Positions 5,863 to 7,044 of a stretch of 7,044 nt of DNA are shown here, in pieces. How positions within the stretch are numbered: position 1 is the first letter of the stretch; each line of letters begins with the position of its first letter. Made by a program: the position numbers and the translations under genes. This stretch comes from Bacteroidales bacterium (GTDB lineage Bacteria; Bacteroidota; Bacteroidia; Bacteroidales; Bacteroidaceae): the NCBI GenBank assembly GCA_004557035.1, contig SFFB01000052.1, positions 1 to 7,044 of the forward strand, written 5' to 3'. The notes below the pieces were generated by a model. That model was given only the letters and a program-made list of their open reading frames with translations. It had not been told where the DNA came from and did no database searches.

Positions 5863-7044
5863 TTAAAAGCTCAGACGTATATCACAGCCAAAACGACGGG
5901 GCTGGCCGATTTGTGCAAAACGATGGCCCATACTCTCAAACGAGAAGGCTTCGTAATGTGAGGCGGTCAGATTGCGGCCCCAAAACGACACGCTCACGCC
6001 ACCGGCCAACTCCAAATTGAGCTGAGCGCCAAGAGTGGCATAAAAAGGTTGGCTGTATTCATTGGCCTCGTCCCAATAAAAGTTGCCGGCGCCTTGAACA
6101 TTGGCATCAAAGCCCACGGCCTTGAACAAACTGTGGGCCAAAGGCTGACGGAAAGCCACCGAAGCGCCCAAGGTGTGAGACGGGGCATAGGGCACACGAT
6201 TGTCGGTGTAGTCTATGATTTGGCCGTCGCGCTCGCCCACATAATAGTCCGTAAACACAGAGTGAGCATAGCCATAGGCAGCATTGAGCCTCAGACGGTC
6301 GTCAAAGAGATGGGTGCGCACGGCCAACTCGGCGCCACAACTGCGACCACCGGCGGCATTGACCATCTCACGGCCCAAACCACTCTCGGCAAAACGCGAC
6401 ACCTGCAGGTCTTTGGTTTTCATATAAAAGAAGGTGTAGTCGACAAGCAACGCGCCGGAAAAGAATTTGAGATGACCGCCCAGCTCATAGTTCCACGACT
6501 GCTCAGGCTTGTAGCGCAAATAGGCCACATCGGGCTCGGCCGGTATTTGAGGGTCGAGCGTGGCCGTGAGACCGGCAATGGCGCCCTGCTTGGCGGCTTC
6601 GGGCAAAGGCATGGCGTTGATGGTGGCAATGCTGTAGTCTTTGACGCCCAACATCATGTTGCGACGCAACTGGGTCTGAGCCAAATCAGAATAGCTCTGC
6701 ACATTGTAACCGCCTGAACGGAAACCCTTCGAAACAGCCAAATAGACATTGCCACGACCACTGCGATGGTTGTATTGCAAAGCCAACTTGGGCAACACCT
6801 GCCAATTGTCGTTCTTCAACTCTCCCACCATCGAAGGGTCGGCCGTAAGATTGGCATCGACGCGAAAAGACGGCATGGCAAATCTATAGTTCATATCGCC
6901 CGCAGACGAAGCGTTGAGATCGAGACTCTGGTGACTATAGTCAAAACGGATGCCCGCCGTGGCAGACAGACCGGCACCTAAGTCAAACGTGGACTGATGA
7001 AAAAACGCCGTCCCCAAAGAGGGCGTGTTGAGACTGGCATCAAA
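5863..7044 (-). CDS. TonB-dependent outer-membrane receptor, C-terminal part (gene runs off the window)
   Basis: The frame is open from the right edge (first visible codons FDASLNTPSLGTAFF) to TAA at 5863-5865, giving 393 codons. The start lies outside the window; the TTG at 7017-7015 is internal. What is visible is the second half of a 22-stranded barrel: GLSATAGIRFDYSHQ near the edge, YLAVSKGFRSGGYNV (about 6744-6700), which is typical of siderophore, haem or cobalamin-type receptors, and FFYMKTKDLQVSRFAESG. It ends in GRNLTASHYEAFSFESMGHRFAQ and the terminal strand RRFGCDIRLSF, closing with phenylalanine. This resembles COG1629 iron-complex receptors rather than the SusC type; the substrate is unknown. 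Signal peptide, TonB box and plug would lie in the missing N-terminal half. The gene converges on thiL and shares its terminator. Confidence 0.92.
   Translation of the reverse strand, partial: FDASLNTPSLGTAFFHQSTFDLGAGLSATAGIRFDYSHQSLDLNASSAGDMNYRFAMPSFRVDANLTADPSMVGELKNDNWQVLPKLALQYNHRSGRGNVYLAVSKGFRSGGYNVQSYSDLAQTQLRRNMMLGVKDYSIATINAMPLPEAAKQGAIAGLTATLDPQIPAEPDVAYLRYKPEQSWNYELGGHLKFFSGALLVDYTFFYMKTKDLQVSRFAESGLGREMVNAAGGRSCGAELAVRTHLFDDRLRLNAAYGYAHSVFTDYYVGERDGQIIDYTDNRVPYAPSHTLGASVAFRQPLAHSLFKAVGFDANVQGAGNFYWDEANEYSQPFYATLGAQLNLELAGGVSVSFWGRNLTASHYEAFSFESMGHRFAQIGQPRRFGCDIRLSF

Noticed and set aside
6049..6717. 222-codon open frame on the plus strand within the partial TonB-dependent receptor
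   Set aside because: It is the complement of clear receptor coding sequence, with a low-complexity product and no recognisable domain.
1..7044. Mobile elements, tRNA, rRNA, CRISPR arrays or defence genes
   Set aside because: No transposase, integrase, terminal inverted repeats, clover-leaf sequences, regularly spaced repeats or nuclease motifs were seen on either strand.

Overview
The window looks like chromosomal DNA from a Bacteroidales bacterium, most likely Prevotella or a close relative. The reasons are the protein families (an outer-membrane beta-barrel receptor with an N-terminal carboxypeptidase-like regulatory domain, a second TonB-dependent receptor, a small 8-stranded porin-like protein and a Bacteroidales-type ThiL), the lack of Shine-Dalgarno sites before the genes, and two upstream regions carrying the Bacteroidetes -7 promoter element TAnnTTTG. 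The genus is an inference.

Layout, left to right. A 52-bp edge of undetermined nature is followed by a complete 775-codon outer-membrane receptor gene (53-2380, +). Next is a 528-bp non-coding stretch (2381-2908) holding a strong GC-rich hairpin, two weaker terminator-like hairpins, a probable promoter and a leader with alternative folds. The leader also contains a possible 16-codon ORF whose stop overlaps the start of the next gene as ATGA. That gene (2909-3997, +) encodes an ATP-grasp-like protein of unknown substrate. A 177-bp gap carries the best promoter in the window and a perfect 12-bp inverted repeat overlapping its -7 box. It drives a small outer-membrane beta-barrel gene (4175-4654, +), followed 32 bp later by thiL, thiamine-monophosphate kinase (4687-5760, +), probably in the same transcript. 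A strong hairpin with T-rich tracts on both sides separates thiL from a convergent TonB-dependent receptor gene (5863 to the right edge, -), of which only the C-terminal 393 codons are present.

How the genes relate. Three of the five main products are outer-membrane barrels, ThiL is a cytosolic cofactor enzyme, and the ATP-grasp protein is probably cytosolic. Nothing ties them into one pathway. I see no mobile element, tRNA, rRNA, CRISPR array or recognisable defence or biosynthetic system. The observations most worth checking are regulatory: the dyad at the barrel promoter, the two-state leader with its overlapping small ORF, and the unexplained 2423-2692 block, which may be a dispersed repeat.
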